From Macrostomum hystrix (lineage: Eukaryota; Platyhelminthes; Macrostomidae), in NCBI GenBank assembly GCA_950097015.1, contig CATNEN010000039.1:4042001-4106000 (forward strand): DNA of 64,000 nt, in the 5' to 3' direction. The notes beneath the pieces were generated by a model that was not told the origin of the DNA, did not search any database, and saw only the letters and a program-made list of their open reading frames with translations. Positions 23,501 to 35,339 of this stretch are shown in pieces. Positions within the stretch are counted from its first letter, which is position 1; the number at the start of each line of letters is the position of its first letter. Both the position numbers and the translations under genes were made by a program.

Positions 23501-26500
23501 GCTGTATATTTAGAATGGCAGCAGGAGCTGTATATTTAGAATGGCAGCAGGAGCTGTATATATAGAATGGTAGCAGGAGCTGTATATTTAGAATGGCAGC
23601 AGGAGCTGTATATTTAGAATGGCAGCAGGAGCTGTATATTTAGCATGGCAGCAGGAGCTGTATATTTAGAATGGCAGCAGGAGCTGTATATTTAGCATGG
23701 CAGCAGGAGCTGTATATTTAGCATGGCAGCAGGAGCTGTATATTTAGCATGGTAGCAGGAGCTGTATATTTAGCATGGCAGCAGGAGCTGTATATTTAGA
23801 ATGGCAGCAGGAGCTGTATATTTAGAATGGCAGCAGGAGCTGTATATTTAGAATGGCAGCAGGAGCTGTATATTTAGAATGGCAGCAGGAGCTGTATATT
23901 TAGAATGGCAGCAGGAGCTGTATATTTAGAATGGCAGCAGGAGCTGTATATTTAGAATGGCAGCAGGAGCTGTATATTTAGAATGGCAGCAGGAGCTGTA
24001 TATTTAGAATGGCAGCAGGAGCTGTATATTTAGAATGGCAGCAGGAGCTGTATATTTAGAATGGTAGCAGGAGCTGTATATTTAGAATGGTAGCAGGAGC
24101 TGTATATTTAGCATGGCAGCAGGAGCTGTATATTTAGAATGGCAGCAGGAGCTGTATATTTAGAATGGCAGCAGGAGCTGTATATTTAGAATGGCAGCAG
24201 GAGCTGTATATTTAGAATGGCAGCAGGAGCTGTATATTTAGAATGGCAGCAGGAGCTGTATATATAGAATGGTAGCAGGAGCTGTATATTTAGCATGGCA
24301 GCAGGAGCTGTATATTTAGAATGGTAGCAGGAGCTGTATATTTAGCATGGCAGCAGGAGCTGTATATTTAGCATGGCAGCAGGAGCTGTATATTTAGCAT
24401 GGTAGCAGGAGCTGTATATTTAGCATGGCAGCAGGAGCTGTATATTTAGAATGGCAGCAGGAGCTGTATATTTAGAATGGCAGCAGGAGCTGTATATTTA
24501 GAATGGCAGCAGGAGCTGTATATTTAGAATGGCAGCAGGAGCTGTATATTTAGAATGGCAGCAGGAGCTGTATATTTAGAATGGTAGCAGGAGCTGTATA
24601 TTTAGAATGGCAGCAGGAGCTGTATATTTAGAATGGCAGCAGGAGCTGTATATTTAGAATGGCAGCAGGAGCTGTATATTTAGAATGGCAGCAGGAGCTG
24701 TATATTTAGAATGGTAGCAGGAGCTGTATATTTAGAATGGCAGCAGGAGCTGTATATTTAGAATGGTAGCAGGAGCTGTATATTTAGAATGGTAGTAGGA
24801 GCTGTATATTTAGAATGGTAGCAGGAGCTGTATATTTAGAATGGTAGCAGGAGCTGTATATTTAGAATGGTAGCAGGAGCTGTATATTTAGAATGGCAGC
24901 AGGAGCTGTATATTTAGAATGGCAGCAGGAGCTGTATATTTAGAATGGTAGCAGGAGCTGTATATTTAGAATGGCAGCAGGAGCTGTATATTTAGAATGG
25001 TAGCAGGAGCTGTATATTTAGAATGGCAGCAGGAGCTGTATATTTAGAATGGTAGCAGGAGCTGTATATTTAGAATGGTAGCAGGAGCTGTATATTTAGA
25101 ATGGCAGCAGGAGCTGTATATTTAGAATGGCAGCAGGAGCTGTATATTTAGAATGGCAGCAGGAGCTGTATATTTAGAATGGTAGCAGGAGCTGTATATT
25201 TAGAATGGCAGCAGGAGCTGTATATTTAGAATGGTAGCAGGAGCTGTATATTTAGAATGGTAGCAGGAGCTGTATATTTAGAATGGCAGCAGGAGCTGTA
25301 TATTTAGAATGGTAGCAGGAGCTGTATATTTAGAATGGCAGCAGGAGCTGTATATTTAGAATGGTAGCAGGAGCTGTATATTTAGAATGGCAGCAGGAGC
25401 TGTATATTTAGAATGGTAGCAGGAGCTGTATATTTAGAATGGTAGCAGGAGCTGTATATTTAGAATGGCAGCAGGAGCTGTATATTTAGAATGGCAGCAG
25501 GAGCTGTATATTTAGAATGGCAGCAGGAGCTGTATATTTAGAATGGTAGCAGGAGCTGTATATTTAGAATGGCAGCAGGAGCTGTATATTTAGAATGGCA
25601 GCAGGAGCTGTATATTTAGAATGGTAACAGGAGCTGTATTTTTAGAATGGTAGCAGGAGCTGTATATTTAGAATGGCAGCAGGAGCTGTATATTTAGCAT
25701 GGCAGCAGGAGCTGTATATTTAGCATGGCAGCAGGAGCTGTATATTTAGAATGGTAGCAGGAGCTGTATATTTAGAATGGTAGCAGGAGCTGTATATTTA
25801 GAATGGCAGCAGGAGCTGTATATTTAGCATGGCAGCAGGAGCTGTATATTTAGAATGGTAGCAGGAGCTGTATATTTAGAATGGCAGCAGGAGCTGTATA
25901 TTTAGAATGGCAGCAGGAGCTGTATATTTAGAATGGTAGCAGGAGCTGTATATTTAGAATGGCAGCAGGAGCTGTATATTTAGAATGGCAGCAGGAGCTG
26001 TATATTTAGAATGGTAGCAGGAGCTGTATATTTAGAATGGCAGCAGGAGCTGTATATTTAGAATGGCAGCAGGAGCTGTATATTTAGAATGGTAACAGGA
26101 GCTGTATATTTAGAATGGTAGCAGGAGCTGTATATTTAGAATGGCAGCAGGAGCTGTATATTTAGAATGGTAGCAGGAGCTGTATATTTAGAATGGTAGC
26201 AGGAGCTGTATATTTAGAATGGCAGCAGGAGCTGTATATTTAGCATGGCAGCAGGAGCTGTATATTTAGAATGGTAGCAGGAGCTGTATATTTAGAATGG
26301 TAACAGGAGTTGTATATTTAGAATGGTAGCAGGAGCTGTAATTTAGAATGGCACCAGGAGCTGTATATTTAGCATGGCAGCAGGAGCTGTATATTTAGAA
26401 TGGTAGCAGGAGCTGTATATTTAGAATGGTAACAGGAGCTGTATATTTAGAATGGCAGCAGGAGCTGTATATTTAGCATGGCAGCAGGAGCTGTATATTT

Positions 26501-27022
26501 AGAATGGTAGCAGGAGCTGTATATTTAGAATGGTAGCAGGAGCTGTATATTTAGCATGGCAGCAGGAGCTGTATATTTAGCATGGCAGCAGGAGCTGTAT
26601 ATTTAGAATGGTAGCAGGAGCTGTATATTTAGAATGGCAGCAGGAGCTGTATATTTAGAATGGCAGCAGGAGCTGTATATTTAGCATGGCAGCAGGAGCT
26701 GTATATTTAGCATGGCAGCAGGAGCTGTATATTTAGAATGGTAGCAGGAGCTGTATATTTAGAATGGCAGCAGGAGCTGTATATTTAGAATGGCAGCAGG
26801 AGCTGTATATTTAGAATGGCAGCAGGAGCTGTATATTTAGAATGGTAGCAGGAGCTGTATATTTAGAATGGTAGCAGGAGCTGTATATTTAGAATGGAAG
26901 CAGGAGCTGTATATTTAGAATGGCAGCAGGAGCTGTATATTTAGCATGGCAGCAGGAGCTGTATATTTAGAATGGTAGCAGGAGCTGTATATTTAGACTG
27001 GCAGCAGGAGCTGTATATTTAG
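17570..27022. repeat. 26-bp satellite array, about 9.4 kb, about 360 copies
   Basis: Unit contains GGCAGCAGGAGCTGTATATT plus TTAGAAT. Common variants are GGTAGC/GGCAGC/GGTAAC, TTAGCAT/TTAGACT/TTAGAAT and TATATATAG. Homogeneity is very high and the period (26) puts stops in all frames. Rare variants recur at fixed distances, showing kilobase-scale internal duplication. The array lies between two genes that end toward it (DUR3 on + and the calpain-like gene on -). Confidence 0.99.
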
Positions 27023-27400
27023 CACAAATTTTGCACACTGTTACAATTGCTATGCATACAATAAATTCACTTACTCGTACATGACTCCCCTGATTATTTA
27101 AGAAAGCGCCTGTTGCACACTGCAAATGATTCTTAGAAAGCCGACGTTTAAGTCGCATTTTCCTCTTTCTTTGAATAAACGTTGCTTAAGCATTTTTTAT
27201 AGTGTTGCAAAAGAATAACAAAATACATATGCATCGTCCGCAATTATTTTTATTTAAAACCTCCTTGAAATAGAAGTGTTCAACCTGGTCAATCAAATCC
27301 GCTAGTTATTCATGCACATTGTTGTTAATTTTCTTGACTTAAAAAAGTAATCAGCAGTAAAAAAACTGCCAACTTTTCACCGGAAGGCAACACAAACTTT
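27023..27400. other. Unique AT-rich spacer
   Basis: Between the 26-bp and 12-bp arrays. No coding signal; short AT-rich open frames only. Confidence 0.4.
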
Positions 27401-27404
27401 TCGA

Positions 27405-28085
27405 CCCAGATCCCATCCCAGATCCCATCGCAGATCCCATCCCAGATCCCATCCCAGATCCTATTTCTGATCCCATCCCAATTCCCATCCCAGATACTGT
27501 CCTTGATCCCATCCCAGATCCCATCTCAGATCCCACCCCAGATCCCATCCCAGATCCCATCTCAGATCCCATCCCAGATACCGTCCTAGATCCCATCCCA
27601 GATCCCATCCCAGATCCCATCCCAGATCCCATCCCGGATCCCATCCCAGATCCCATCGCAGATCCCATCTCAGATCCCATCCCGGATCCTATTTCTGATC
27701 CCATCCCAATTCCCATCCCAGATACTGTCCTTGATCCCATCTCAGATCCCACCCCAGATCCCATATTAGATCCCATCCCAGATCCCATCTCAGATCCCAC
27801 CCCAGATCCCATCCCAGATCCCCCCAGATCCCATTCCAGATCCCATCTCAGATCCCACCCCAGATCCCATATTAGATCCCATCCCAGATCCCATCTCAGA
27901 TCCCATCCCAGATCCCACCCCAGATCCCATTCCAGATCCCATCTTAGATCCCACCCCAGATCCCATATTAGATCCCATCCCAGATACCATCTCAGATCCC
28001 AACCCAGATCCCATCTTAGATCCCATCTAAGATCCCATCCCAGATTCTATTTCTGATCCCATCCCAATTCCCATCCCAGATCTTA
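27405..28085. repeat. 12-bp minisatellite (CAGATCCCATCC), about 57 copies
   Basis: Unit CAGATCCCATCC with variants CAGATCCCATCT and CAGATCCCACCC. It lies just 3' of the calpain-like gene (minus strand). Its multiple-of-three period makes a Met-Gly-Ser-Gly open frame on the minus strand with no sign of being a gene. Confidence 0.96.
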
Positions 28086-28129
28086 TCCAGGATTTTTCAT
28101 CCTCAAATTCCATCAAGTAATTCGGCCAG

Positions 28130-31100
28130 CTAGTCATCAATGAAAGTCAGGAATTCCCGGCAACGAATATTCGCGTCAGGGTGTCCGCCGCTGTACTCGA
28201 AGCTGGTGTCGATGATGTTCTGGAACGGCATCAGGCGGCTGTTACTGCTGGCGTAAGCAGTCAAACAGAAGTCGCCCTCCTCGCCGGGAATTCCCACCTG
28301 ACTCGGATTCGGATGGGAAAATTTGGGGATTAATTTAGTACTTATGGAATAGAAATTTTGAGTGGTAATCCTAGATCGAGGATCGTGACGGCGGTTAGGG
28401 ATTACTGATAGGAAATTGAGGATGATAATCATAGACAGAGGATATTAAATGGGGATTGGGATAAGAATCATAGACAGAGGATATTAAATGGGGATTGGGA
28501 TAAGAATCATAGACAGAGGATATTAAATGGGGATTGGGATAAGAATCATAGATGAGAGATTCTAAATGAGGACTGAATAAGGAATGATGTAATAGTCCTA
28601 GATTTAAAAAAGTCTTGACTGGGGATTTGGGACGGAATTGGTGAGTCTGCCTGATTGGGTCTCGTGGGATCGCAGCTGACGCACCTCCAAAATGATGAGG
28701 TAGGAGCCGTTGCGCAGGATCAGCAGCTCCGAGATTGGGCCGGTGGTGAAAACGGACCTGCGGGTCAGCTGATTGGCTACCGCGAGTCGACGCTCCAACT
28801 TTTCGCGGCTTTTCAACTCGACCAGCTCGCGCCGAGCCACCCGGCTGATCTCCGAGTCGCATATCAGGTAAATCTAGTTTTCAATGACAATTTAATAAGT
28901 TTATATTTAGATTGAAGCGATACAAAATCACGTTGAATTCTGGATAGATCTGCCCAATAGGACTTTCGATAGTCCTCTTTGATGGGGATGTCTGGAATGG
29001 GATCTGCAACCGGATCAGGTATGCGGGATGTCTGGAATGGGATCTGCAACCGGATCAGGGATGGGGATGTCTGGAATGGGATCTGCAACCGGATCAGGGA
29101 TGGGGGATCTCTAGAATGGTATCTGCAACCGGATCAGGGATGTGGATGTCTGGAATGGGATCTGCAACCGGATCTGTGATGGAGAATGGGAGTAAGATTC
29201 GAGTACATATCTTAATAAAGAGGGGATCAGGGGTGAGAGCTGGAATGGGAAGAATTTGATGAGTGACTTGTTTATGACGAAAAACTTCGCCAACCTGCAT
29301 CCTCGCCGGGATCTTATTGGTCCTCCGCCACTCGGTGGCAGCCTGACGCAGCGTCAGCGCCACCAAGACCAGCTGGTCGGGCCTGGACGTCCACAGCTCC
29401 AGCACGAATTGCGGACTGTAGAAGCTCTGCTGGCGACGGCTGCCCATAGTGAGAGAGTTCTTGCCGCGCACCCAGCTGCTGCTCGCCCGGCTGGCCACCC
29501 AGGGCAGCAGGTTCAGGTTGATCAAATCCTCTTGTGCGGTTGGCGGCACGTCCTGACCAAAGAAGCCGACGTCCATGTGGCTGAAGTGGCCCAGAAGATA
29601 GGCTGCAGTCTCCCAGAAGACGCCGCGATCGCTGAACATCTGATCCCTGGACATGTCCAGCAGGGACTCTGGAGCCTCTCCGCTGTTGGCTCGAGCAGCG
29701 AAGCCAAGGCCCTGTTTAGGGGCTTTGGCCAGCTCCTCGAGACGAAGCGGATTTTGGCAACGCTTTGTCTTCGACAGCGGGCTGCAGGAGATCCGACGGA
29801 CCATCAGCTGAACTGTGTGCAGCATCAGTGTGTAATATTCGCTTCTGCTTCTCTCCTGCTGTTGCTGCTGCTCTTGCTCCTTATTTGGCTTCTTCTGTTG
29901 TTCCTGCTGTTGCTTTTAGAGAATTAATATTACTCAAGTGGAAAGGGATTCGCTGTCATTGATTGTAAATAAATGTACAAAAGTCCTGCACAAGCAAAAC
30001 TGAGATAAATAGAAAATTAACTTACCGTTTGCTTTTTCATTGTTAGGAAATCTTCCAGCGAGTCGGTGCTCTGTTTAAATTTATCAACAAAATGCAAATA
30101 TATCAGGTGGAGTGGAGTGGAGTGGAGTGGAGTGGAGTGGAGTGGAGTGGAGTGGAGTGGAGTGGAGTGGAGTGGAGTGGAGTGGAGTGGAGTGGAGTGG
30201 AGTGGAGTGGAGTGGAGTGGAGTGGAGTGGAGTGGAGTGGAGTGGAGTGGAGTGGAATGGAATTCAGTACGGTGGCGCCCGAGACTGATTTTAACCTGCT
30301 TGAAGGCCAGCACAATGTAGACATCTTCAGTTTGATGCAGCATGCAGGCCGGGCTGCAGGTGCACATTTGGCATTGGGACTCCTGGCGCAGGAACACGAT
30401 GCTGTTTCGCTGCATGACGGTGAGAATTTGCAGCAGTATGATCCCCTGCTGGGTCACGTCGTCTGAGATGCGGCTGCTGAATACCTCGCAGCCTGGGATG
30501 AGTGGGCGGGGGCGAGCGGGAATTCTAGACAGCAGCAGTTGCTATGGGCTTTTAGAAGAGGATCCAAGGTTTATTTTTTAATGGGGATCAAAAATTGAGA
30601 TTTAATATGTAACTTTGGGTTGGGATTTGAAAATTTGAGAATGGGATCTTAAATGGAGAATTGAGAATAGGACGAGTTAAGACTTAAATCTAAATTGTGA
30701 CACAAAAGGTGTAGCAAAACAAAAATATATAATTGCCAACCCATCAGCATGGAGATGGCATTCTCGAAAGTCAAGGCGCGCAGCTCTAGATAGGAGCCCA
30801 GCATCTTTGCCACCGCCTTCTCCAGATAATAGGGCCAGAGCTCGAGTTCGCCCCTCTGCGGGGCGGCCAGGCTCATAAAGCGCAGCTGCGGTCCGAGCAC
30901 TCGCCGAGGCTGGCCAGTTGAGTCGATCTCCAGATAGACGCAAGAACTGCAAGCCGAAGCTAACATTGGCAGCGTGCCCTCAACGTAAACATCTTCCCAA
31001 CGGTCCAAGGACCACAAGCGAAATCGGTTGATGTCTGTCTGCGTGATGCACGAATCTTTGGGCAAAATTCGGGAGAGCAGTGACGGAAACTCCAGCAGGC

Positions 31101-32701
31101 AGTTGGCCGCCATGGACAGTCGACAGGAGGCGCCTTCATGCCCGGGACAGATGAAGCACATATCGCGCCTCAGGTTGTGATTCGTCGATACGAAGACCAC
31201 GTTGACGCTGAGCTTTTGAGAGCCGGACTCTTCATTTTCGTGCAGCATCTGCGATTTTTGAGACAAGATTTCGACAGTTCTGGATTAATCACAGCAGGAC
31301 GTCGGGAGCACGGTCACTTATTATTCATCCTTGCTGGAGTTCACCCGAATCAGTACAAATTTGGGTCGGTGTTCATCTAGCTGTACACAGCCTAGAAGTT
31401 GTAGCCTAATAGTTTGAGCGTCGGACTCACGACTTGAAGGTCGGGGGTTCGATTCCCGACTCCACTGGAACAATTTGTGTCCTTTAGCAATTGCACTTAG
31501 TTCACCCAGCTGTTAAATGGGTACCATTTAGCGTGTTGGCCTGTCGCACCAGAGTCGATTTGCTCGATTCCGCAGCGAAGCCACATTTACTTGGCAGCCG
31601 CGGAGGGATGGCCTTGGCGGGTTTGTTATGCACTGTAGGTCTTTGATGGGCAACCCAAAAGGCTCAGTGAGATTGTACACTTATGCTTGAAAATTAGAAC
31701 GAGACAGGTATACACACCTGTGCGAGTGCGTACTTGCGTACAGGATTTGTGTGCGTGTCTTCAGAAGTTAGTGGAATGGGGAGAATTGCTTCGCCGCTGA
31801 CTGTGGGTCTATACCAGGGGTCGGCAAACTCCGGCCCGCGGGCCAGATGCGGCCCTCGAAGCTCCCAAATCCGGCCCGTTGCCCTTTCTGACATCTACAG
31901 TGTCCTGTTTCATCTCTCTCGTGTCTAATCTCTCCCGTGTCTAATCTCTCCTGTGTCTCATCGCTCTTGTGTCTAATCTCTCCCGTGTCTCATCGCTCTC
32001 GTGTCTTATCTCTCCCGTGTCTTATCTCTCCCGTGTCTAATCTCTCCCGTGTCTAATCTCTCCTGTGTCTCATCTCTCCTGTGTCTAATCTCTCCCCTGT
32101 CTTATCTCTCCCGTGTCTAATCTCTCCCGTGTCTAATCTCTCCTGTGTCTCATCTCTCCCGTGTCTCATCTCTCCCGTGTCTAATCTCTCCCCTGTCTTA
32201 TCTCTCCCGTGTCTAATCTCTCCCGTGTCTAATCTCTCCCGTGTCTCATCTCTCCCCTATCTCATATTTATACAGTCAGTGCGGCCCGCTATCGTCTTTT
32301 AGGTTCTCTCTTTGGCCCGCCAGCAAATAAGTTTGCCTACCCCTGGTCTATACTGTCACGAGGTAATTCACCAATGCCCATTGCCCACTTGAAAATGAAT
32401 GATTATCATTATTATTAACCCACTTAGTCATCTGAACGGCTGCTGAAGAACTCACAGGCTTAATGCGCTGCAAAATGAATGGGCTGCTGGACTCAAATAG
32501 GAAAGGGCTGTCCGCAAACTCAATGGTCCAGGAGTTCTGCATTTCCAACAGTATGGCGTCGCTCTCCGCATGGGTGAGCATCATTCGCGGCAGCCGCTTG
32601 CCGACGTGCCTTTCATCAGAATTGGTTTCAGTTCCTTGCAGTTCCTTGCAGTTTAGCTCCTTGAAGTTGTCTATTTTTCTTTCAGTTGGAATCGCGTCCA
32701 T
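28130..32701 (-). CDS. Calpain-like protein, probably catalytically inactive, 7 exons, 656 aa
   Basis: Calpain CysPc fold plus domain III (C2-like), no EF hands. Exons (minus): 32701-32456, 31248-30741, 30492-30296, 30070-30026, 29912-29295, 28873-28685, 28297-28130; all phases fit. Landmarks: FADSPFLFESSSPF (about 62-75) like the pro-region FxDxxFP; GASCRLSMAANCLLEFPSLL (about 121-140) where active calpains have QGxLGDCWLLAA; FRLWSLDRWEDVYVEGTLP; WPYYLEKAVAKMLGSY, a hallmark of the family; GVFWETAAYLLGHF; FYSPQFVLEL; and in domain III NGSYLIILE with GEEGDFCLTAY. Cys124 may be kept, but the His block (normally GHAYSV) reads EDVYIV and no NPWG Asn block is found; a Gln-rich insert starts exon 5. 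Likely a pseudoprotease, as calpain-6 is. The 45-bp exon 4 and the exon 6 acceptor (CTAG) are the least certain joins. Confidence 0.85.
28435..28560. repeat. 39-bp repeat in the last calpain-like intron, 3 copies
   Basis: Core GATAAGAATCATAGACAGAG, three near-identical copies and a decayed fourth, between exons 6 and 7. Confidence 0.88.
28979..29185. repeat. 39-bp minisatellite in calpain-like intron 5, about 5 copies
   Basis: Core GGAATGGGATCTGCAACCGG followed by ATCAGG. It lies in the intron between exons 5 and 6. Confidence 0.92.
30107..30265. repeat. Pentamer microsatellite (GTGGA)n, about 31 copies
   Basis: Perfect (GTGGA)n with changes only at its edge (GTGGAATGGAATTC). It lies in calpain-like intron 3, about 30 bp from the donor of exon 3 and the acceptor of exon 4 in a 225-bp intron. 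It is the only pentamer array here and the most homogeneous. Confidence 0.98.
31388..31530 (+). mobile_element. tRNA-derived SINE, family B
   Basis: tRNA-like head: A-box-like TAGTTTGAGCGTCGG and B-box GGGTTCGATTCCC, then TTTGTGTCCTTTAGCAATTG, TTAGTTCACCCAGCTGTTAA and ATGGGTACC, a body common in invertebrate tRNA SINEs. It lies in calpain-like intron 1 and runs straight into a 5'-truncated family A copy. Secondary-structure-breaking changes argue against a functional tRNA gene. Confidence 0.8.
31815..32345. mobile_element. hAT-type MITE with 8-bp target duplication
   Basis: Terminal inverted repeats are CAGGGGTCGGCAAACT and CAGGGGTAGGCAAACT (15 of 16 match), followed inside by CGGCCCGCGGGCC-type subterminal DNA. 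It is flanked by the 8-bp duplication GTCTATAC at 31807-31814 and 32346-32353, as hAT transposases make. There is no transposase; the interior is a minisatellite. It inserted into the family A SINE, so it is the younger of the two. Confidence 0.93.
31905..32268. repeat. 16-bp minisatellite inside the MITE, about 22 copies
   Basis: Unit TCTCTCCCGTGTCTAA with variants (TCAT, CTTA, CCTG). It makes up most of the MITE interior. Confidence 0.95.
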
Positions 32702-32759
32702 TTTAGAGGCTTGGCTTTTTAATAGATTTTTAGATATGATCCACTGTCAGTAGTTGCTT

Positions 32760-33930
32760 AATTGACTATAGAGAAAATATTGTAAAATGAATATAAATTT
32801 AGCAATAAGACTTTTGTTGACGCTGTTACTTGCCTACTAATTCTAACATTTTGAGCCATAGACTCCGAGCTATCCATCAAATAATGACTTGGGCAGTTGC
32901 CTTAAAACCGCGTCTCTGCTCTATATAAAAAGCAGCTAGTACATGTGGCATAATCAAAATGATTCTTACTATGTTGTATATATCATGGATGCTGTATTAG
33001 ATCCGATGCTGTTTCGAATGTTATGTATTGTAACCTGGCTTGTTTGAATCGGGGCCCAAGAAAATTGCGGGAAACGTGATTCAGGTAAAAAGCAAGAGCA
33101 TCAGCCAGGTCTAATTAAGGCTGACATTCGAAGTGTCATGTTAATGTACGCTTATCAGTATGGACATTTTCGATTTGTTGCTTTTATGTCATTTACAGCT
33201 GAGGCTGAAGAATCCGATGGGTTTGGCCTCAAAAAAACTTTTTGCATCATCGCAACACCTTTGGGTGCGGGAGTTTTATTGGGGCAGCGCTGACTCATGT
33301 AATAGCGTTCAGAACTTTATGCTAATTAATTTTATCTGAGCCCCACCCGACCAGAAAGATGTAAGACCTAGCTTGCAGTATGATAGTCTTAAGTGGGACA
33401 AATTCACCAGGACTCATTCAGGAGATAGACGCCAATTCCATAGAAAAATCTTTAAGTTTCATACAGTAAAGAAATGTTACTTAATGGTCTAATTGCTAGG
33501 TAATAGGCATTATTCCTTTCAAAGTTACACATATCATGCCACTTTTGTGAACTGAATGGGTGTAATGAGCAACAATCAATTATAATTTATACTAATAAGC
33601 CATATTTTTTATCGCTTTGAGCTTCGATTCTTACAGTTTGTTAAGATTTGTCCGTCGGGAATTTCGTGAACGAATTCGAAACATTTTTTATCATCATCGA
33701 AAAACTATACTTATTGTACCGCAGTAAACTCTACTTCCACTATAAGCACAAATAAATGTGTAAAAATATAACAGCCGTTTTTAGAAATCATATTCCCTAA
33801 ATATGCTAGCCTTTTTCTTACCATGCAATAGATGGATCCAAGATATTAGGCCTAACCTTCCGTTCCACGTCGACTTTATTATAATTATAACGAGTATCTC
33901 ACTCTCGCTCTTATTAGATACCTGTAGTCT
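32760..33930. other. Intergenic DNA between divergent genes
   Basis: Start of a 3.4-kb gap between the calpain-like gene (-) and HUS1 (+). AT-rich, with no ORF of coding character. CTATATAAAAAG near 32920 is a TATA-like motif on the + strand with no gene after it. Confidence 0.45.
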
Positions 33931-33939
33931 TCTATGTGG

Positions 33940-34180
33940 CCTTAATATTAACAAAAGAAATGAGATGAGATTTTTAAAAGCACAGATTCAAATTGGTTTT
34001 ATATTATATATACATTAATGTAAACTTGGTAGGTCTAAGTAATGCATTAAAACAGCCTGGTCTTAACATTAACAAAACAAATGAGATGATATGCTTAAAA
34101 GCACAGATTCTAATTGGTTTTATATTTATATATATTTATGTAAAATTGGTAGGTCTAAGTAATGCATTAAAACAGCCTTG
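33940..34180. repeat. Tandem duplication, unit about 120 bp, two copies
   Basis: Copies at about 33940-34060 and 34061-34180 share TTAAAAGCACAGATTC, AATTGGTTTTATATT and GGTAGGTCTAAGTAATGCAT. They differ at scattered sites, so the duplication is not very recent. Confidence 0.88.
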
Positions 34181-34649
34181 TTCATCTTGCAGTAGCAAGG
34201 TCATTATTTTTGCTGGCTTTCTTAAGTGAACCGAGAGACTGAGACTGAAACCCAGTAATTTTGCTATTATTGTTTAGTTATGGTTAGGCCCCTATATAAG
34301 TGCTTTGGTTTACTTTAGTGGCATTTTGCATAGCATAGCAGAGTTAAAAGCATAGGGCATAGGCAAAGTCTAACTTCAGGCCTTAATGATTTTTCCATTT
34401 TTCATTTTAGTAAACCCCTAGCCCTAGGCATTTATTTAACATCCTCCTGATAATTTTGCTGGTTTGCCTGTTTTGATAACTTTCTAAAAGCTAGCTTGTT
34501 TTTAATCAAATTAATTCATATTATATATTTACTTAGACCTTAAAATATTTTTGGGTTTGCCTAAGTTCACTTAGCTAGTTATTGCCTATAGCTAGCATGG
34601 TTCAGAACTTCAGTGTATTTTTTGCAAAAAGGCTTTCTTGGCTGGAAGT

Positions 34650-35321
34650 GCTTATTCCCACGGTCCCGTGCCGATAATTTCAATTTTATCCAGATGGATC
34701 CGTGCCAATAATTTTCTGCTTATCTACATGGCAGCTTGTAGGGCCTATGAATAGGTCTACTTTCAAGTCCCTATACCTATTCTTCTCTGAGCATAAGGCC
34801 TTTGCTTCAGAGTATAGTGTATAGTGTACACTATCAATGCATAGTATAAAAGAATAACAATGATGTATAATATGTGTGACAAGTTTGGTGCAGACTAGAA
34901 TTCTGCTGGTTGACTCGTATGATTTTCTTTGATAGACTTTTTACTTTTTAAGTCAATATAATTCGAATGAAAACATGTAACGATGACAAAAGATTTAGTG
35001 AGTTGTTATTAAAATAATTAAAAAGGATGACATTAATGTCAGTTAATGAATGTGTAGGTCGAAATGTAGAACACTGTCGTAACACACTGGCAACTTTGTC
35101 AATCTATTGGCTCGAGGGTTCAACAAAGCGTTCAAACCTGAAAGGGCCTCGTTTCAAAGAACAGAACAGTGTTGATAAAATTGAAATTAATGGCACAGCA
35201 TATTTATATAAAGAGTTTTAGACCTATTTATATAAGCTGCCATGTGGATAAGCAGAAAATTATCGGCACGGCTCCGTGTGGATAAAATTGAAATTATCGG
35301 CACAGGACCATGGGAATAAGC
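34650..35321. mobile_element. Foldback element with arms of about 105 bp
   Basis: The arm at 34650-34758 is the near-perfect inverse of 35221-35321; both hold GTGCCGATAATTTCAATTTT and ATTTTCTGCTTAT plus CATGGCAGCTT. Each arm itself has two related halves (GTGCCGATAATTT / GTGCCAATAATTTT). The middle is AT-rich without a transposase. Clear target duplications were not identified. Confidence 0.82.
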
Positions 35322-35339
35322 TCTGCCTTCTTGGCTATC

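Larger units (their letters stand above)
31531..32420 (+). mobile_element. tRNA-derived SINE, family A, split by a MITE
   Basis: The left part, 31531-31814, begins within the head (GTTGGCCTGTCGCACCAGAG) and continues with the family A body (CGAAGCCACATTTACTTGGC, CACACCTGTGCGAG, TGGGGAGAATTGCTTCGCCG). It is interrupted at 31815-32345 by an hAT-type MITE and resumes at 32354 (TGTCACGAGGTAATTCACC) up to the ATT-rich tail at about 32401-32418. Confidence 0.82.

Noticed and set aside
31405-31470. Functional tRNA gene
   Set aside because: A/B boxes are present, but the acceptor-stem ends do not pair well and the body continues into a shared SINE; the copy at 36564 has the same downstream sequence.
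28130-32701. Androglobin
   Set aside because: It also has a calpain-like N-terminus, but here the protein ends with calpain domain III and no globin or IQ motif is seen.
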